Origin: Gemmatimonas phototrophica
GTDB taxonomy: Bacteria > Gemmatimonadota > Gemmatimonadetes > Gemmatimonadales > Gemmatimonadaceae
Length of the DNA stretch: 64,000 bases
Assembly (NCBI RefSeq): GCF_000695095.2
Contig: NZ_CP011454.1
Span: forward strand, 3,410,001 to 3,474,000
Direction: 5' to 3'
Position numbers and translations under genes: made by a program. The notes beneath the pieces are model-generated. The model made no database searches and was not told where the DNA came from. It saw only the letters and a program-made list of their open reading frames with translations. Below are positions 43,048-52,792 of the stretch, piece after piece; the first letter of the stretch is position 1; each line of letters starts with the position of its first letter.

Positions 43048-43440
43048 ATGAAGAACACCCTTCGTGTTATTGCCGCAGTTGCCGCTCTTGCATTGGCTAC
43101 GCCGGCGTTCGCCCAAGGTGGCGGACGTGGCGGCGGCGGAATGCAGATGTCGCCCGAGCAGCGCATGGCGCGCCAGAAAGAAATGCTCTTTGCCGGCATT
43201 ACCCTGTCCAGCGACCAGGCGGCCAAGGTGGACACCATCATGGTCCAGGGCATGAAGAAGCAGGCCGAGGCCCGGCAGGCTGCCATGAGCGGTGGCGGCG
43301 GCGGCCCCGCCATGATGGAAGCGATGCGCAAGATGAACGGAGAGCAGATGGAGGCTCTCAAGGCCGTGCTGACCGACGAACAGAAGAAGAAGTTCGACGA
43401 AAACGTGGCCGCCATGCCCCAGCGTCGCGGCGGCCGCTGA
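43048..43440 (+). CDS. Small periplasmic Spy/CpxP-like protein
   Basis: The 130-residue protein has a signal peptide ending ATPAFA, a Gly-rich start (QGGGRGGGG), and helices typical of LTxxQ/Spy-like chaperones: LFAGITLSSDQAAKVDTIM and LKAVLTDEQKKKFDENVA. Spy-like proteins protect other periplasmic proteins or sense envelope stress; here that is inferred from the fold pattern. It is divergent from the hypothetical gene at 41717, with a 143-base gap holding the promoters. Confidence 0.75.
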   Translation: MKNTLRVIAAVAALALATPAFAQGGGRGGGGMQMSPEQRMARQKEMLFAGITLSSDQAAKVDTIMVQGMKKQAEARQAAMSGGGGGPAMMEAMRKMNGEQMEALKAVLTDEQKKKFDENVAAMPQRRGGR

Positions 43441-43465
43441 CACGTTCCATCCGGGGGCCTCTCAT

Positions 43466-43489
43466 GATGCCCCGAAAATCGGGGGCATC
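43466..43489 (+). terminator. Probable hairpin terminator after the Spy-like gene
   Basis: An imperfect stem, GATGCCCCGA with its complement TCGGGGGCATC (one bulged G), has an AAA loop and lies 26 bases after the stop codon. No T-tract follows, so confidence is moderate. Confidence 0.45.
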
Positions 43490-43579
43490 GGCGATCACAG
43501 CCGGTGCCCCCGTGTTCGTGTGTTCATTACCCTTGAAGCAATGGCGCCTACGGCCTGCCCCCTTTCGTTCCGCCGCTGA

Positions 43580-44434
43580 ATGCGCGGTGAATTTGTGGAC
43601 CTCAACGGGGTCCGGTTGTACTGCTATGCCTTTGGGCAGCGCGGCGCCGGTCATCCCATTGTGTTGGTCCACGGCTCCTTCACGTCCTCACATCTGTGGC
43701 AGGACGTGCTGCCACGCCTCCCCAAGGGGCATCGGGTCCTCGTGCTCGACCTGCTTGGCCACGGGCGCAGTGATCCACCAGGCTCGACGTCCATGACCGT
43801 GGCCGCGCACGCAGACCGCCTGGCGCAGCTGCTCGACGTGATGGGGGTGCGTGAGGCGATGCTGGTGGGGCATGGCATGGGCGCTGCGGTTTCGGCACGT
43901 GTGGCGCATGAGCACCCGGACCGCATTGCGCATCTCATGCTGGTCAACCCCACGCTGCTTTCCGGCCACGTCAATGAAGCCGTGCTCAATCACCGCGTGC
44001 GGCGCGTGGCCGCGCTGGTGCCACTCTGGCGGCGCCTCGCCCCCTCGTGGCTCGCCTCGGCGCTGCACGCCGCGTTGCTCCCGTGTTTTGCTCACCGTGA
44101 CGCAGGAGCCCGCTCCCTCGACGTCTACCTCAAGCCCTTCCGTCTGCGCGATGGCCGGGATGCGGCCTGCGCCCAGCTGTCTGCACTGGCGCTCTCGCGC
44201 GGAGATACCGTGCCGGCGCTGGCGCCTGGCGCTCTGCAGTGCCCCACGGCCCTGGTGCTCGGCGCCACCGACCCGTTTCTCGATGACGCTCGCAGCGCCC
44301 GTGTCATCAACTGGGTGAAGACGGCCACCGACAACACCGCCACCGTACACTCACTCCCGGGCGTCGCCCACGTGGCGCCGGAAGAGGCGCCCGACCGCCT
44401 GGGCACCCTCGTGAGCGAACTCATTACCCGCTGA
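43580..44434 (+). CDS. Alpha/beta hydrolase-fold protein with Gly at the nucleophile position
   Basis: The 284-residue protein has the alpha/beta-hydrolase pattern: IVLVHGSFTSSHLWQ (oxyanion region), LDLLGHGRSDPPG, elbow VGHGMGAA (97-101), LGATDPFLDD with the acid, and GVAHVAPEEAPD with the His. The nucleophile position of G-x-S-x-G is Gly99, not Ser, Cys or Asp. The fold is intact but classical esterase or lipase chemistry is not expected. It is the first gene of the three-gene operon 43580-45590. Confidence 0.85.
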   Translation: MRGEFVDLNGVRLYCYAFGQRGAGHPIVLVHGSFTSSHLWQDVLPRLPKGHRVLVLDLLGHGRSDPPGSTSMTVAAHADRLAQLLDVMGVREAMLVGHGMGAAVSARVAHEHPDRIAHLMLVNPTLLSGHVNEAVLNHRVRRVAALVPLWRRLAPSWLASALHAALLPCFAHRDAGARSLDVYLKPFRLRDGRDAACAQLSALALSRGDTVPALAPGALQCPTALVLGATDPFLDDARSARVINWVKTATDNTATVHSLPGVAHVAPEEAPDRLGTLVSELITR

Positions 44435-44448
44435 CCTCTCCAATTCTC

Positions 44449-44751
44449 ATGACCGATCGTCTCGAAACCATGCGCGCGATGGCCGCGCGCCAGCCGAACA
44501 ACGCCCTCGTGCGATTCGGCCTGGCCAACGAACTGCTCAAGGCCAACCTGCTCGAAGAAGCGGCAACTGAGCTTGGGGCCTACCTCGCCACGTACGACGA
44601 TGAAGGCAACGGCTGGCTGCGCTATTGCGACACGCTGGTCGCCCTCGGACGCCACGACGAGGCGCGCGCCGCAGCCGAACGGGGCAAGGACGCCGCCTCG
44701 CGCTATGGGCATGGAACGCTCATGCAGGAATTCGACGAACGGGGCTACTGA
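44449..44751 (+). CDS. Small TPR protein
   Basis: The 100-residue protein contains about two tetratricopeptide helices: NNALVRFGLANELLKANLLE and NGWLRYCDTLVALGRHDEAR. It is a possible adaptor or chaperone-like protein of the operon. It lies 14 bases after the hydrolase gene and ends two bases before the cyclase ATG, so co-expression is very likely. Confidence 0.75.
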   Translation: MTDRLETMRAMAARQPNNALVRFGLANELLKANLLEEAATELGAYLATYDDEGNGWLRYCDTLVALGRHDEARAAAERGKDAASRYGHGTLMQEFDERGY

Positions 44752-44753
44752 TC

Positions 44754-45590
44754 ATGACTACGCGTTGCCCGCGCTCTGCGATGCGATCGCTGGTTCCGGT
44801 TGTCGCGGTGTTGCTCAGTGGTTGCCAGTCGCCATCGTCGCAGGCGACGAAGACACCGCCGGCACTCGACCTCGCACGGCTGCGCCCCATCGATCTCTCG
44901 CACGCGTACAACGCGCAAACCATCTACTGGCCCAATTCACCCACCACGTTCTCTCTGCAGTCCCAGGCGAAGGGCCCCACGCCGGGCGGCTGGTTCTACT
45001 CGGCCAACAGCTTCTCGTCACCTGAACACGGCGGCACCCATCTCGATGCACCCATTCACTTCAGCGAGCAGGGGCGCAGCAGCGAGCAGATTCCGGTGGC
45101 GCAGCTCATTGGCGCAGCGGTGGTGATCGACATCAGTGGCAAGGTGGCGCAGGCGCCCGACTATTTGCTAACGCGCGACGACGTGTTGGCATTCGAGCAG
45201 ACGCACGGGAAGATCGCCGCGAACAGCATGGTGCTGCTGCGCACCGGCTGGAGCAGCCGCTGGCCCGACCGCAAAGCCTACCTCGGCGACGACACGCCTG
45301 GCCGTACCGACCAGCTGCACTTCCCGAGCTTCGGCCCCGAGGCGGCAACGTTACTTGTGGAGGAGCGCCAGGTGTCGGTGCTCGGCGCCGACGTGGCGAG
45401 CATCGATGGCGGGCAGTCGAAGGATTTCCGGGTGCATCGCATTGCCGCGGCGAAGAATGTACCGGGGCTCGAGAATCTCACCAACCTCGATTCGCTACCG
45501 CCCACGGGTGCGTTCGTACTGGCGCTGCCCATGAAGATCGAAGGCGGTTCGGGCGGGCCGCTGCGGGCCGTGGCGCTGGTGCCGCGCTGA
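44754..45590 (+). CDS. Cyclase-family lipoprotein (kynurenine formamidase-like)
   Basis: The 278-residue protein has a lipoprotein signal (VAVLLSGC) and the metal-binding motif of the cyclase family, HGGTHLDAPIHF (HxGTHxDxPxH), plus the downstream VSVLGADVASIDGG. Family members include bacterial kynurenine formamidase, which hydrolyses N-formylkynurenine, and uncharacterised relatives. A secreted version acting outside the cytoplasm is unusual for kynurenine formamidase, so a different amide or lactone substrate is likely. Confidence 0.82.
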   Translation: MTTRCPRSAMRSLVPVVAVLLSGCQSPSSQATKTPPALDLARLRPIDLSHAYNAQTIYWPNSPTTFSLQSQAKGPTPGGWFYSANSFSSPEHGGTHLDAPIHFSEQGRSSEQIPVAQLIGAAVVIDISGKVAQAPDYLLTRDDVLAFEQTHGKIAANSMVLLRTGWSSRWPDRKAYLGDDTPGRTDQLHFPSFGPEAATLLVEERQVSVLGADVASIDGGQSKDFRVHRIAAAKNVPGLENLTNLDSLPPTGAFVLALPMKIEGGSGGPLRAVALVPR

Positions 45591-45656
45591 GCCGTTCCGA
45601 CCACCGGCGAGCGCTCAGCGCGCAATGGCGAGGGCTTTAGTGCAAATTCTCAAACC

Positions 45657-48416
45657 ATGACTGTCTTCTCCCGACTGGCCACGGCCCTCGCCGACCGCTA
45701 TCACGTAGAGCGTGAACTGGGCGCCGGTGGCATGGCGACCGTGTATCTCGCGCACGATCTCAAGCACGAGCGGGATGTGGCCATCAAGGTACTGCACCCC
45801 GACCTTGGCGCCGTACTTGGCGGTGAGCGGTTCCTGGCCGAGATCAAGACGACTGCGAAGTTGCAGCACCCGCACATTCTGCCGCTGCTCGACAGCGGGG
45901 TGGCGGACGGATTGCTGTTCTACGTCATGCCGTTTGTCGAAGGCGAGACGCTGCGGGCGCGCCTCGACCGAGAGCGGCAGTTGCCCATCGCCGATGCCTT
46001 GCAGCTCGCGCGCGAAGTGGCCGATGGGCTGCAGTATGCACACGACCGCGGCGTGATTCACCGCGACATCAAGCCGGAAAACGTCCTGCTCCAAGGCGGT
46101 CATGCGTTGGTCGCGGACTTCGGCATCGCGTTGGCGGTGCAGCAGTCAGGTGGCGCGCGCATGACGCAAACGGGGCTCTCGCTGGGCACGCCGCAATACA
46201 TGGCCCCTGAGCAGGCGATGGGCGAACGCGCCATCGACGCGCGGGCCGATGTGTATGCCCTGGGTGCCGTTACGTACGAAATGCTCACCGGCGAGCCGCC
46301 GTTCACGGGACCTACGAGTCAGGCTATCGTGGCGCGTGTGCTCACCGTGCCGCCGGCGCCGCTTTCGCAGACACGCAGCACGGTGCCGGCGCACGTCGAA
46401 GTGGCGGTACTGACGGCATTGCAGAAACTACCCGCGGATCGTTTCGCGACCGTCGCCATATTGTCCGACGCGCTGCGTGGGGCCATGACGGGGCCGACGG
46501 TCACCATACCTGCCGGCAGTCCCAACGTGGCCGTGCGGCGTGGAGTGCCGCCGCTGCTTTTCGGCGCGGTGTGTATGGCCGCCATCGGCGCCGCGCTCTG
46601 GGGGTGGCGCGCGTCGCGCGTACCTGCCTCCCCGACGGTAGCCACCCGCTTCATGCTCGCGCTGCCCGACTCGTTGCGCTTGAGTACGACCGGAGCCCAG
46701 CAGGTCATCGCGGTCGCCCCGAGCGGCAGCGAATTCGTGTTCGCGGCCGAAGGCGATCGCCTGTCGCTATATCGGCGACGGCTCGACAGCCTCGAACTCA
46801 AGCGCGTGCCGGTCAACGTCGGCTTTGGCAATCCCGTCTATTCGCCCGATGGCCGCTGGTTGGCTTTGCAGGATGCCGACGGTCAGCTGGTGCAGGTACC
46901 GCTCGGCGGAGGTGACCCGGTTCTGATCGACAGCAGCGGGAGCCGCCCCTCGTGGTCCGACCCGGACCGTGTCCTGTATCTGCGGGAAGGGCGCCTCTGG
47001 GTGCGCGACGGGCTCGACGCTCCGCGGGCCGTCGAACTCAACGGTGTGTCATTGAAGGGCGTCGGACTGGCATTCCCCTTCCTGTTGCCCGGTGGACGTG
47101 TGGGGCTCGTGAATCTCCGGCGCGTTGGCGAGGACAACCCAGACGAGTGGGAGGTGGCGGCCGTCTCGCTCTCCGATGGCACGCTCACGCCGCTCGGCGT
47201 GCGCGGCGCCCAGCCCCGATTCGTCGCCCCTGACCTGCTCCTGTTGGCCCGGCAGAACCAGACGCTGGTGGCCGTCACGTTCGACCCCGACCGGTTGGCC
47301 GTATCCGGGACGCCGTTGACGGTGCTCGACGAGGTGTTCGTGCGAAACGGCGGCGCCGGCATGTATGGCCTCTCCGGGAACGGGGTGCTGGCCTATTTGA
47401 CGGGAGACTTCCTGGCCGAGGCCGTCGTCGTAGGGCGCGACCGGACGACTAGGTTCCGGCTCGCGGCAAGCCAGGGCGCCAACCGGGCGAGCCAAGGCCT
47501 GTTCAACAATCGCGACGGGCGACTTTCCCCCGATGGGCGACGGGTGGTGCTGGTCGCCGAGCGCGCCTTCTTGAATGACCTGTACATCGGCACCGTCGCC
47601 ACCGGCGAATTGCAGCCGTTTTCCTCCCGTCAGCGGAATCTGAGTACCTCACCGGTCTGGAGTAGCGATGGCCAGTCGGTGCTCTGGACGCGGGTGGAGA
47701 ACGGGCGCAACGAAGTGGTCCGACGGCGTGTCGATGGAACGGGGGGCGAAGAGGTCGTCCATCGCCTGGAGCCCGGCCTCCGGGCGCGCTCCATGGAGAC
47801 GATCCCTGGCCGCCAGGAGTTCCTGCTCGCGGTCTATAGAGATCGAAGTGGAATCCAGAGTGTGACCGAACCCGCAAAGCCGAATGCGGCCGAACTCTGG
47901 GCGATCACCCCGGGCAGCACGACGCCACCACGTGTGTTGCTCCGCGGTCAGGCCGTCTGGCAACTGCGGAGTTCACCCGACGGGAAGTGGGTGGCCGCCG
48001 CGTTCATCGAGGGCGGCAGCTCATTCGTGCGCATTCTCGACCTGGCGCGTCCCGAGCGGTCGGTCGTGGCGTTCAACGCGGCGAGTGCGATCAATGGTAG
48101 TCTCTTTTCGTGGCTCAGTGACGCGCGCACGCTGCTGTATCGTCAGGGGGATCAACTGGTGACCGCGACCATCGCCGAGGATGACCGGCTGGAGATCGTC
48201 CGGCGGGACACGCTTGGCCGCACACCCACCGGCGCCCCCGCCCCGGGGGTGCTCGCGCAGGCCAATGCCCTCGTGACCGATGTCAGCCGCAACGGCGACC
48301 TGATGCTCGGCACTGTGCGCGGCGATGGCGCCACCGGCAACTTGCTCGTGGTTGAGACCCACTGGATCGAGCGGGTGCGGCAGTTGATGGCCCGTATGCG
48401 CGACACGAACAAGTAA
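45657..48416 (+). CDS. Ser/Thr protein kinase with C-terminal beta-propeller
   Basis: The 919-residue kinase is an N-terminal eukaryote-like kinase (about 15-280) with Gly-loop GAGGMATVY, Lys44 in VAIK, HRDIKPEN (135-142), DFG (154-156) and APEQ. One membrane helix follows (about 298-318), then an extracytoplasmic WD40/PD40-like propeller (about 330-910) with repeats such as SPDGRWLAL, SPDGRRVVL, SSDGQSVLW, and SPDGKWVAA. It may sense a periplasmic ligand or surface event and phosphorylate cytoplasmic targets. The layout is the common Gemmatimonadota type of propeller kinase. Confidence 0.92.
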   Translation: MTVFSRLATALADRYHVERELGAGGMATVYLAHDLKHERDVAIKVLHPDLGAVLGGERFLAEIKTTAKLQHPHILPLLDSGVADGLLFYVMPFVEGETLRARLDRERQLPIADALQLAREVADGLQYAHDRGVIHRDIKPENVLLQGGHALVADFGIALAVQQSGGARMTQTGLSLGTPQYMAPEQAMGERAIDARADVYALGAVTYEMLTGEPPFTGPTSQAIVARVLTVPPAPLSQTRSTVPAHVEVAVLTALQKLPADRFATVAILSDALRGAMTGPTVTIPAGSPNVAVRRGVPPLLFGAVCMAAIGAALWGWRASRVPASPTVATRFMLALPDSLRLSTTGAQQVIAVAPSGSEFVFAAEGDRLSLYRRRLDSLELKRVPVNVGFGNPVYSPDGRWLALQDADGQLVQVPLGGGDPVLIDSSGSRPSWSDPDRVLYLREGRLWVRDGLDAPRAVELNGVSLKGVGLAFPFLLPGGRVGLVNLRRVGEDNPDEWEVAAVSLSDGTLTPLGVRGAQPRFVAPDLLLLARQNQTLVAVTFDPDRLAVSGTPLTVLDEVFVRNGGAGMYGLSGNGVLAYLTGDFLAEAVVVGRDRTTRFRLAASQGANRASQGLFNNRDGRLSPDGRRVVLVAERAFLNDLYIGTVATGELQPFSSRQRNLSTSPVWSSDGQSVLWTRVENGRNEVVRRRVDGTGGEEVVHRLEPGLRARSMETIPGRQEFLLAVYRDRSGIQSVTEPAKPNAAELWAITPGSTTPPRVLLRGQAVWQLRSSPDGKWVAAAFIEGGSSFVRILDLARPERSVVAFNAASAINGSLFSWLSDARTLLYRQGDQLVTATIAEDDRLEIVRRDTLGRTPTGAPAPGVLAQANALVTDVSRNGDLMLGTVRGDGATGNLLVVETHWIERVRQLMARMRDTNK

Positions 48417-48471
48417 CCGGGCGATTCGATTCGCCTTTGGAAAGTTTTCCGGCATGCCGGGGTTCAACGGG

Positions 48472-50628
48472 TCAGAGCCGCCGGGTTTCCTCGGCAGCGT
48501 CCAGCACGTAGCCCAGATCGCGTGACACGGCGCGGGCTTCCTGCGTGGCGTTCGTAAAGTCGTCGGCAGTGGCACTCACGCCCATCGTACGCAGCTTCAC
48601 GATATCGAAACGGAGTGACCGCAACGCCATGCTCGCGCTCTCGAGCTGCCGCTGCATGGTGGCCCGACGTGACTGCAAGTCCTCCAGACTGGTCCGCTGA
48701 CGTGTGAGCAAGTCCAGGCGACGCTCCCGATCAGGCGCCTGCGCAGGTTCCGCTTCCACGGCCGCAATGCGCGACTGCAACTCCGCCTGCGCATAGCCCG
48801 GCAAGTCACGATCCAACCGCTCCAGTCCCGTCGCCAACGAGCCCACCCGCTCCAGCAGCGCCTCGGCGGTGGGCTCCACATCGGGCACCAGCTGTCGGTC
48901 TTCCGGCGTCAACGCGCTGGTGATTTCCTGAATCACCAGGCGATCGTCGGCCGCATTGCGCACGGCATTGCCGTACGGGGACTGCATTACCACCGGGCCC
49001 GCATGACGTTCGGTGAGTTCGCGCAGGCGATCGGCGTGCGTGCGGGTATCCAACCGTGCCGCCGTCTGACGCCAGTCTTCGCGCCACGCGGCCAAGGGCG
49101 AGACGCCCAGCTTGCGCAGTTTGAAAAAGTCGATCGTGAGGAGCTGCAGACTCACCATCGACGCAATCAGACCGCCAACCGCCGGAATGAGGAGCGGCTC
49201 GATGTTGAGTGGGGCGCCAATCAGAAGGCTTGCCGTGCCAACTGCCGCCGATGCCCCAAGCCATTTGACGTGTTTGCGGAAGGTGAGGACACGCTCCGCC
49301 AACTTGCCCGGTGTCGCGGCGGGGAGATTGGCCAACTGCTGCGCCTTCAGCTGTTCGACGAATACCGCCGAATTGGCCTTGCGCTGTTCCTTCACCGATT
49401 GGCGCCATGTGCGCACCGCATCCTTCTGTGCCTTCTTCCAGGCGCGCTGCGCTGAGCGGTCGGCGCCCAGCGGCAACGGCGGCAGCTGCGGCACCGGAGG
49501 CAACGCGCCAACCGCTGGCAACTGCCGCGGTGCCGGTGCGGGCTCCACGATACGACGCGGCGCCCAGTCTTCCGCCCGGTGTCCGAACTTGTCGTCCCCC
49601 GCCTCACGTGACAGCGATGGCGGCGGCACCACGGGCGCCAGCGCCTGAGCAGCGTGCGGCCCCACGTTTGGCGACAATAACGACCCGTCGCGTTGCACGC
49701 GCCGCAATGTATCCCGCAGTTGCAGGGCGCTTTCCCACCGGTCTGACGGCCGCTTGGCCAGACACCGATCGAGAATCTCCACCAGCACGCGCGGCGCATC
49801 GGGGCGCAAGCCGCGCAGCAGCGGCGGCGTCTCGCTCACCTGCTTCATGAGCATCGCCGGCGTAGTCGACGCCTCAAACGGCAGCTTTCCAGTGAGCATG
49901 AGATAGCCAATGACGCCCACGGAATACACGTCACTGCGGCCGTCGACTTCCTTGTCGCCCATGGCTTGTTCAGGGCTCATGAAGGCAGGCGTGCCCACGG
50001 CAATACCGGTCTGCGTCAGCCGTGATCCGCTCTCAGCAGCGCGCGCAATGCCGAAGTCGGTCACCATCGCGCGCCCGGAATCCTTGTCGAGCAGCACGTT
50101 GTCCGGCTTGATATCGCGATGCACCACTCCGCTGGCATGCGCATACGCCAACGCATCGGCCATCTGCTCCAGCATATTGGCCACAAAGGCAAACGCGGGG
50201 CGGGGCTCGCGCAGAATCCGCGCCGCGAGGCTCTCCCCTTCCACCAGCGACATGGCGAAGCACACCAGCCCCTGCGTTTCGTGCACCGCGTAAATGGGCA
50301 CGATATGCGGGTGATTGAGTCGTGCCGCCGTCTGGGCTTCACGCACAAAGCGCTCGCGAACCTCAGGGCGAAACGCGAGGTCGGGCGGCAGCACCTTCAA
50401 GGCCACCTTCCGCTGCAGTCGAATGTCCTCGGCTGCGTACACCACGGCCATGCCCCCACGTCCCACCTCACGATCAATGAGGTAGATGTCACCGACCGCC
50501 GCGGTGACCCGGTCGCGCAGCATCGCTGCGTCTGCGGCGTGCGCATCGTGCCGGCCGAGGTTGCCGTGCACGTTGCCGGCACGATGTCCGGGGAGCTGCT
50601 CAGGCGCGACGTCAGGGGTGTCGAACAT
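48472..50628 (-). CDS. Ser/Thr protein kinase with C-terminal membrane and coiled-coil domain
   Basis: A 718-residue kinase: Gly-loop GRGGMAVVY, Lys78, HRDIKPDN (170-177), DFG (191-193), TPAFMSPEQ. The kinase is followed by a Pro-rich linker, a basic helical stretch, a pair of hydrophobic segments (about 465-500: WLGASAAVGTASLLIGAP, LIPAVGGLIASMVSLQLL), and a coiled-coil tail of about 200 residues. It is a paralogue of the next upstream kinase, with similar kinase and tail arrangement (for example ALRSLRFDIVKLRTM against ALENVRLDLVRLRTG). It converges with the propeller kinase. Confidence 0.92.
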   Translation of the reverse strand: MFDTPDVAPEQLPGHRAGNVHGNLGRHDAHAADAAMLRDRVTAAVGDIYLIDREVGRGGMAVVYAAEDIRLQRKVALKVLPPDLAFRPEVRERFVREAQTAARLNHPHIVPIYAVHETQGLVCFAMSLVEGESLAARILREPRPAFAFVANMLEQMADALAYAHASGVVHRDIKPDNVLLDKDSGRAMVTDFGIARAAESGSRLTQTGIAVGTPAFMSPEQAMGDKEVDGRSDVYSVGVIGYLMLTGKLPFEASTTPAMLMKQVSETPPLLRGLRPDAPRVLVEILDRCLAKRPSDRWESALQLRDTLRRVQRDGSLLSPNVGPHAAQALAPVVPPPSLSREAGDDKFGHRAEDWAPRRIVEPAPAPRQLPAVGALPPVPQLPPLPLGADRSAQRAWKKAQKDAVRTWRQSVKEQRKANSAVFVEQLKAQQLANLPAATPGKLAERVLTFRKHVKWLGASAAVGTASLLIGAPLNIEPLLIPAVGGLIASMVSLQLLTIDFFKLRKLGVSPLAAWREDWRQTAARLDTRTHADRLRELTERHAGPVVMQSPYGNAVRNAADDRLVIQEITSALTPEDRQLVPDVEPTAEALLERVGSLATGLERLDRDLPGYAQAELQSRIAAVEAEPAQAPDRERRLDLLTRQRTSLEDLQSRRATMQRQLESASMALRSLRFDIVKLRTMGVSATADDFTNATQEARAVSRDLGYVLDAAEETRRL

Positions 50629-50644
50629 CGACGCGCCTACGCTC

Positions 50645-52792
50645 TCAGACGCGGCCGGATGCCGCGCCAGTGGCCGAGCGTGGCGACGTCAGATCGCGCA
50701 CCTCGTTCACCGCCTGCACGGCAATATCAACGTCCCGGGCCATTTGCATGGCCTGTTCGGCAATGAGTGTGACGCTCTGCACCGAGCTGTTCCCGGTGCG
50801 GAGGCGCACGAGATCGAGGCGGACGTTTTCGAGCGCCAGCCGGCAGCTCTCCAGCTGGCCGCGCCGCGCCTGCACTTTGGCTTGCCCGTCCACCAGCGCG
50901 CGCCGTTCGCGACGAAGCTGCGCCAACCGCCGCACGCGGGCCTCACTGCGCGACGTGTCCAGCGGGTTGGCTTCGGCTTCGAGGCTGGCGATTTCCTGAT
51001 CGGCTCGCGCGAGCAGTTCGGGCGACAGCGTCACCTCCATGCGCACGAGATCCCTGGCGATCGTCTCCAGCTTGTTCACCAGATCGACAGCCGTGGCCGC
51101 GACATCAGGAATGCGCTTGCGCTCGTCGGCAGGCAGCGTGGATAACAACCGGCCAATCTCTTCACGATCAGCCCGTGCCGCACGGACGAGCGGCATATAG
51201 CTGCCCAATTCGTCGTCGCGCGCCGGGGCCATGGCGGCGCCTGGGCGCGACGGACCGCGCACCGTGAGCGCCGTATTGGGCCCGCCCAGCGTGAGCGATC
51301 CTTTGAGGCGGTTGGTGAGCTTGCCTTGTGCGCGCAACTCCTCGCGCTTCTTGCTGCTGAAGGTGGCCAGCACCGAGTTGGTCAGGTCTTCGATGACCTC
51401 CCCAAACATGCGGTGCTTGGGCTGACGCAGCACGTCCTTCCAGTCGTACCCATCGGACCAGAGCTTGGCGTACTTCCACGCCATGAACACGGACCAAATG
51501 GTGGTGACCCCACCAAAGCTGGCATCCCCAAGAATGGAGAAGACCACGAAGGCGCTGTTGACGAACAGATATGGCACCAGCTGCCGACGGAACTTCTGGA
51601 CCTGCGGCGCTTCCCAACGCGCCACATCCTCGGCGGTAGCCACATACGCGTCATCGTGAGACGCGTACCCCTGACCGTATGACAGCGGCGTCGGCATCCC
51701 CGACGCCCCGGTGGCCGTGGACATGCCGAAGCCTGCGGGAGCGGTCGTCAGCGTGCGGGGCGAATAGGCTGGGGCCTGATAGGACGGCGGCGAAAACGAC
51801 GGCGTTCCGTTCCCGGGCAACGGCATCCCGCCAATGGGCGCGCCATTGAAGGTGACAGGCGAATTGGACAACGGCATGCTGGCGGACGTCGCGCCGGGAT
51901 GCGCGGGCGGCAGAATACCGGTCTTGATGGCCTGCGTGAGGTCGTTGGCCTGCTGAAACCGATGGTCCGGGTTCTTCTCCAGCAGACGCATGACAATAGC
52001 CGCCAGATCGGGGGGCACGTCAGGGCGACGCTGCGTAATGGGGACCGGCGCTTCGGCGAGATGCTTGACCAGCAAGGCCGGCGTGGTGCCGCCCGTAAAG
52101 GGTGGTTCACCACACAGCATCTGATACGCCACGATGCCCAGCGAATACAGATCGCTGCGGGCGTCCAGATCCCGATCGCCCGAAGCCTGTTCCGGGCTCA
52201 TGTACGCCGGTGTGCCAATGGCCATGCCCGTGGCGGTCAGCCGCGGTGTATCGGTGCCATCGCTGCTGGCGGCGCGTGCGATCCCGAAGTCGGTCACCAG
52301 CGCCCGGCCATCAATGCCGTCGAGCAGAATGTTGTCAGGCTTGATGTCGCGATGCACCACACCGCGCGAATGCGCATAGGCCAGGGCATCCGACACTTCC
52401 TGCAGCCAGCGCCGCACGTTCTCAATGGGCAGCGGCCCGCGCTTCTGCACGAGGGTGCCGAGGTTGTCTCCGTCAATGCAGGCCATGACGAAGAACACCA
52501 GATTGCCCACCTCATCAACGGAGTAGATGGGCACGATGTTCGGGTGGCTCAGCTGCGCGGCGGTTTCGGCTTCCTTGAGAAAGCGCGAACGCACATCGCG
52601 CCGGAACGACAGCTCCGGCGGCAACAGCTTGATGGCCACGAACCGTTTGAGACGCCGGTCGCGGGCACGATAGACGATGCCCATACCGCCACGACCGATT
52701 TCCTGGTCGAGCTCGTAGGCGGCGCTGAGCGCCTGCTCTACGTGAGCACGCAGTTCGGCGTCTTCGGCGTGGTGGGCGGCGTTTTCGGACAC
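50645..52792 (-). CDS. Ser/Thr protein kinase with C-terminal membrane and coiled-coil domain (paralogue)
   Basis: A 715-residue kinase: GRGGMGIVY, Lys55, HRDIKPDN (147-154), DFG (168-170), TPAYMSPEQ. A Pro/Ser/Gly-rich linker, a hydrophobic pair (VPYLFVNSAFVVFSILGDA, GGVTTIWSVFMAWKYAKLW) and a coiled-coil tail follow, as in the neighbour kinase 17 bases downstream. The membrane pair resembles a '2TM' domain. The two kinases are encoded in one operon (50645-52792 then 48472-50628) and could form a heterodimer or a phosphorylation chain. Substrates unknown. Confidence 0.92.
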   Translation of the reverse strand: MSENAAHHAEDAELRAHVEQALSAAYELDQEIGRGGMGIVYRARDRRLKRFVAIKLLPPELSFRRDVRSRFLKEAETAAQLSHPNIVPIYSVDEVGNLVFFVMACIDGDNLGTLVQKRGPLPIENVRRWLQEVSDALAYAHSRGVVHRDIKPDNILLDGIDGRALVTDFGIARAASSDGTDTPRLTATGMAIGTPAYMSPEQASGDRDLDARSDLYSLGIVAYQMLCGEPPFTGGTTPALLVKHLAEAPVPITQRRPDVPPDLAAIVMRLLEKNPDHRFQQANDLTQAIKTGILPPAHPGATSASMPLSNSPVTFNGAPIGGMPLPGNGTPSFSPPSYQAPAYSPRTLTTAPAGFGMSTATGASGMPTPLSYGQGYASHDDAYVATAEDVARWEAPQVQKFRRQLVPYLFVNSAFVVFSILGDASFGGVTTIWSVFMAWKYAKLWSDGYDWKDVLRQPKHRMFGEVIEDLTNSVLATFSSKKREELRAQGKLTNRLKGSLTLGGPNTALTVRGPSRPGAAMAPARDDELGSYMPLVRAARADREEIGRLLSTLPADERKRIPDVAATAVDLVNKLETIARDLVRMEVTLSPELLARADQEIASLEAEANPLDTSRSEARVRRLAQLRRERRALVDGQAKVQARRGQLESCRLALENVRLDLVRLRTGNSSVQSVTLIAEQAMQMARDVDIAVQAVNEVRDLTSPRSATGAASGRV

